From CAXBDP01 sp963974465 (GTDB taxonomy: Bacteria; Bacteroidota; Bacteroidia; Cytophagales; Cyclobacteriaceae), in NCBI GenBank assembly GCA_049340005.1, contig JBMPIY010000002.1: 64,000 nt of DNA. One strand, 5' to 3'. This document shows positions 63,029 to 64,000 of the stretch, piece by piece; position 1 is the stretch's first letter, and each line of letters begins with the position of its first letter. The position numbers and the translations under genes are program-made. The notes under the pieces are model-generated. The model was given only the letters and a program-made list of their open reading frames with translations. It did no database searches and had not been told where the DNA came from.

Positions 63029-64000
63029 TTATGTATTAAAGATTTCAGGATACAATTCATTTATTACTTCATCAAGCTCATAATTCTGTTCAGGCATTGA
63101 TAAATAGTAATTTTGCAGCTTCTTGCTAAATTTACCTTTGACATCTGCCTTCTCAACCAACTCCCAAATTTGGTAATGTTTAAACGCAGATTCGATGTAA
63201 TCCCAATATTCTTTGTAATACTCAATTGCTGTATTTGCTAATTGAATCCATATATTATTTGGATATTTATACCCCACTAACTCATGTCTTTTGGCAGACT
63301 CAATTATGAAAATGGCTTTAAAATGTTCAAATACTTTGGAGGTTAACCTCTTGTTTTCAAGTTTATCGCTCAACTCGTAGAGAAATAAATCTTCAGGGTT
63401 ATTTATTAGTTTATTGAGATTAAGTAAGTCACTTGATTTAAGCTTGTAGCCGTATTCAATCATTTTTCTTAAAAGCAATTTCTTTTCATATTCATGGAAG
63501 TCTTGGTTGTTTATTAAAGTTTGAAAAGCTGTTGTGCCTTTAGAGTTTATTTCATTTAGGTCCTTTTCTATCCTCTCACAAGTGATTAAAAATTCAATAA
63601 ATTGAAAATCTACTCTTTTTGCTGATGCAATCCATCTGATTACGGGTTCGTTTCTTTTTTTAAGACCAAGGGCTCCATTCAATATTTCAAGTTCAATAGG
63701 GCTAAGTTCTTCTATTTTCCGTCGCAAACCTTCAAATGAAGGATGGGTTTCTTTTCTAAGAAACTTTATTTCAGATATTATTGATTTAGCTTTTTCTTGA
63801 GCTTCCTTCTTTCTTTGCTCTTCTTGTTTCTGGCGCTCAATTTCACGTAACTCCGCTTCACGAACTTTTCGTTTTTTCTCAACTTTGGTTTTATTACTGC
63901 CAAAGTCATAGTAGTACACTTGGTAACAATTTGTATCAAATTGAAGCTGAGCAAGAGATACTGATTTTGCGAGCCATTTTGTCAAAAATGAATTATCGTC
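63029..64000 (-). CDS. Coiled-coil protein of unknown family, cut by window edge
   Basis: The frame is open to the right edge, so the real start may lie outside; a TTG at 63985 is the first possible start inside. About 320 residues are visible. Residues 33-68 form a Lys/Glu/Arg-rich coiled coil (for example AELREIERQKQEEQRKKEAQEKA), followed by a helical region with no known signature (TAIEYYKEYWDYIESAFKHY-type). There is no signal peptide. It may belong to the same defence island. Confidence 0.6.
   Translation of the reverse strand, partial: DDNSFLTKWLAKSVSLAQLQFDTNCYQVYYYDFGSNKTKVEKKRKVREAELREIERQKQEEQRKKEAQEKAKSIISEIKFLRKETHPSFEGLRRKIEELSPIELEILNGALGLKKRNEPVIRWIASAKRVDFQFIEFLITCERIEKDLNEINSKGTTAFQTLINNQDFHEYEKKLLLRKMIEYGYKLKSSDLLNLNKLINNPEDLFLYELSDKLENKRLTSKVFEHFKAIFIIESAKRHELVGYKYPNNIWIQLANTAIEYYKEYWDYIESAFKHYQIWELVEKADVKGKFSKKLQNYYLSMPEQNYELDEVINELYPEIFNT

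Noticed and set aside
42736..64000. Integrase, transposase or CRISPR array in the island
   Set aside because: None is seen: no tyrosine or serine recombinase, DDE transposase or regularly spaced direct repeats in this part of the window.

Overview
The window comes from a low-GC (roughly 40%) member of the Bacteroidota, probably of the Cytophagales type. The gene content supports this: DUF4407, DUF6249, WbqC and DUF4221 proteins, CHRD and TPR lipoproteins, an O-acetylhomoserine sulfhydrylase/MetX/Hom operon, and ClpC. So do promoters of the Bacteroidota form (TTTG, about 20 bp, then TAnnTTTG) and weak Shine-Dalgarno sequences. All calls were made by eye from the sequence; no database was searched.

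Positions 1 to 42.7 kb are ordinary chromosome. In order: the radC end and a DUF1684 protein; pheT, a coiled-coil gene, zapA and rny; a methionine operon (SAM-I riboswitch, a 44-codon upstream ORF ending in two Cys-Cys-Cys runs, then metY, metX and hom); a cluster of small membrane proteins, a PD40 beta-propeller protein and sucD on the minus strand; a penicillin-acylase-family enzyme; two small exported proteins; an SLC13 transporter; a DUF4407 protein; rarA, a threonine aldolase and a glycerophosphodiesterase; YciO, WbqC and clpC; a TPR lipoprotein and a vWA protein; fabG; lpdA; an ECF sigma/anti-sigma pair; DUF4221 and six-repeat CHRD lipoproteins; a second ECF sigma pair; and mltG, a thioesterase and a YihY protein. 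A tRNA-Ser(UGA) gene closes this part.

From 42.9 kb to the right edge every gene is on the minus strand and the content is that of a defence island. A complete type 1 BREX set (brxA, brxB, brxC, pglX, pglZ, brxL) runs from 60.1 to 45.0 kb. Three membrane or secreted genes sit between pglX and pglZ: a GYF-DUF805 protein, an exported protein of unknown family, and a GYF-TM-HExxH protein. The operon continues into an Mrr-type restriction endonuclease, a DUF6642 protein with a caspase-like His/Cys pattern, and a helical protein of unknown family. BrxL carries what looks like an MIT_C (phospholipase D-like) domain where a Lon-like domain would be expected. Upstream of BREX lies a DarT/DarG DNA ADP-ribosylation toxin-antitoxin pair with an unknown third gene, then a coiled-coil protein cut by the window edge.

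Two genome-scale signals cut across the genes. First, the octamer GCGGGAGG or its complement occurs about 32 times, where about 0.5 would be expected by base composition. It is dense in the core (29 copies in 42.7 kb) and sparse in the island (3 in 21.3 kb), which suggests a Chi-like recombination site, a DNA uptake sequence or another genome-wide mark. Second, a family of intergenic, palindrome-rich repeats built from words such as ATCTGCG and TTTGCGTAAATC lies between genes from 18 to 40 kb, and includes a tandem array with a period of about 108 bp.
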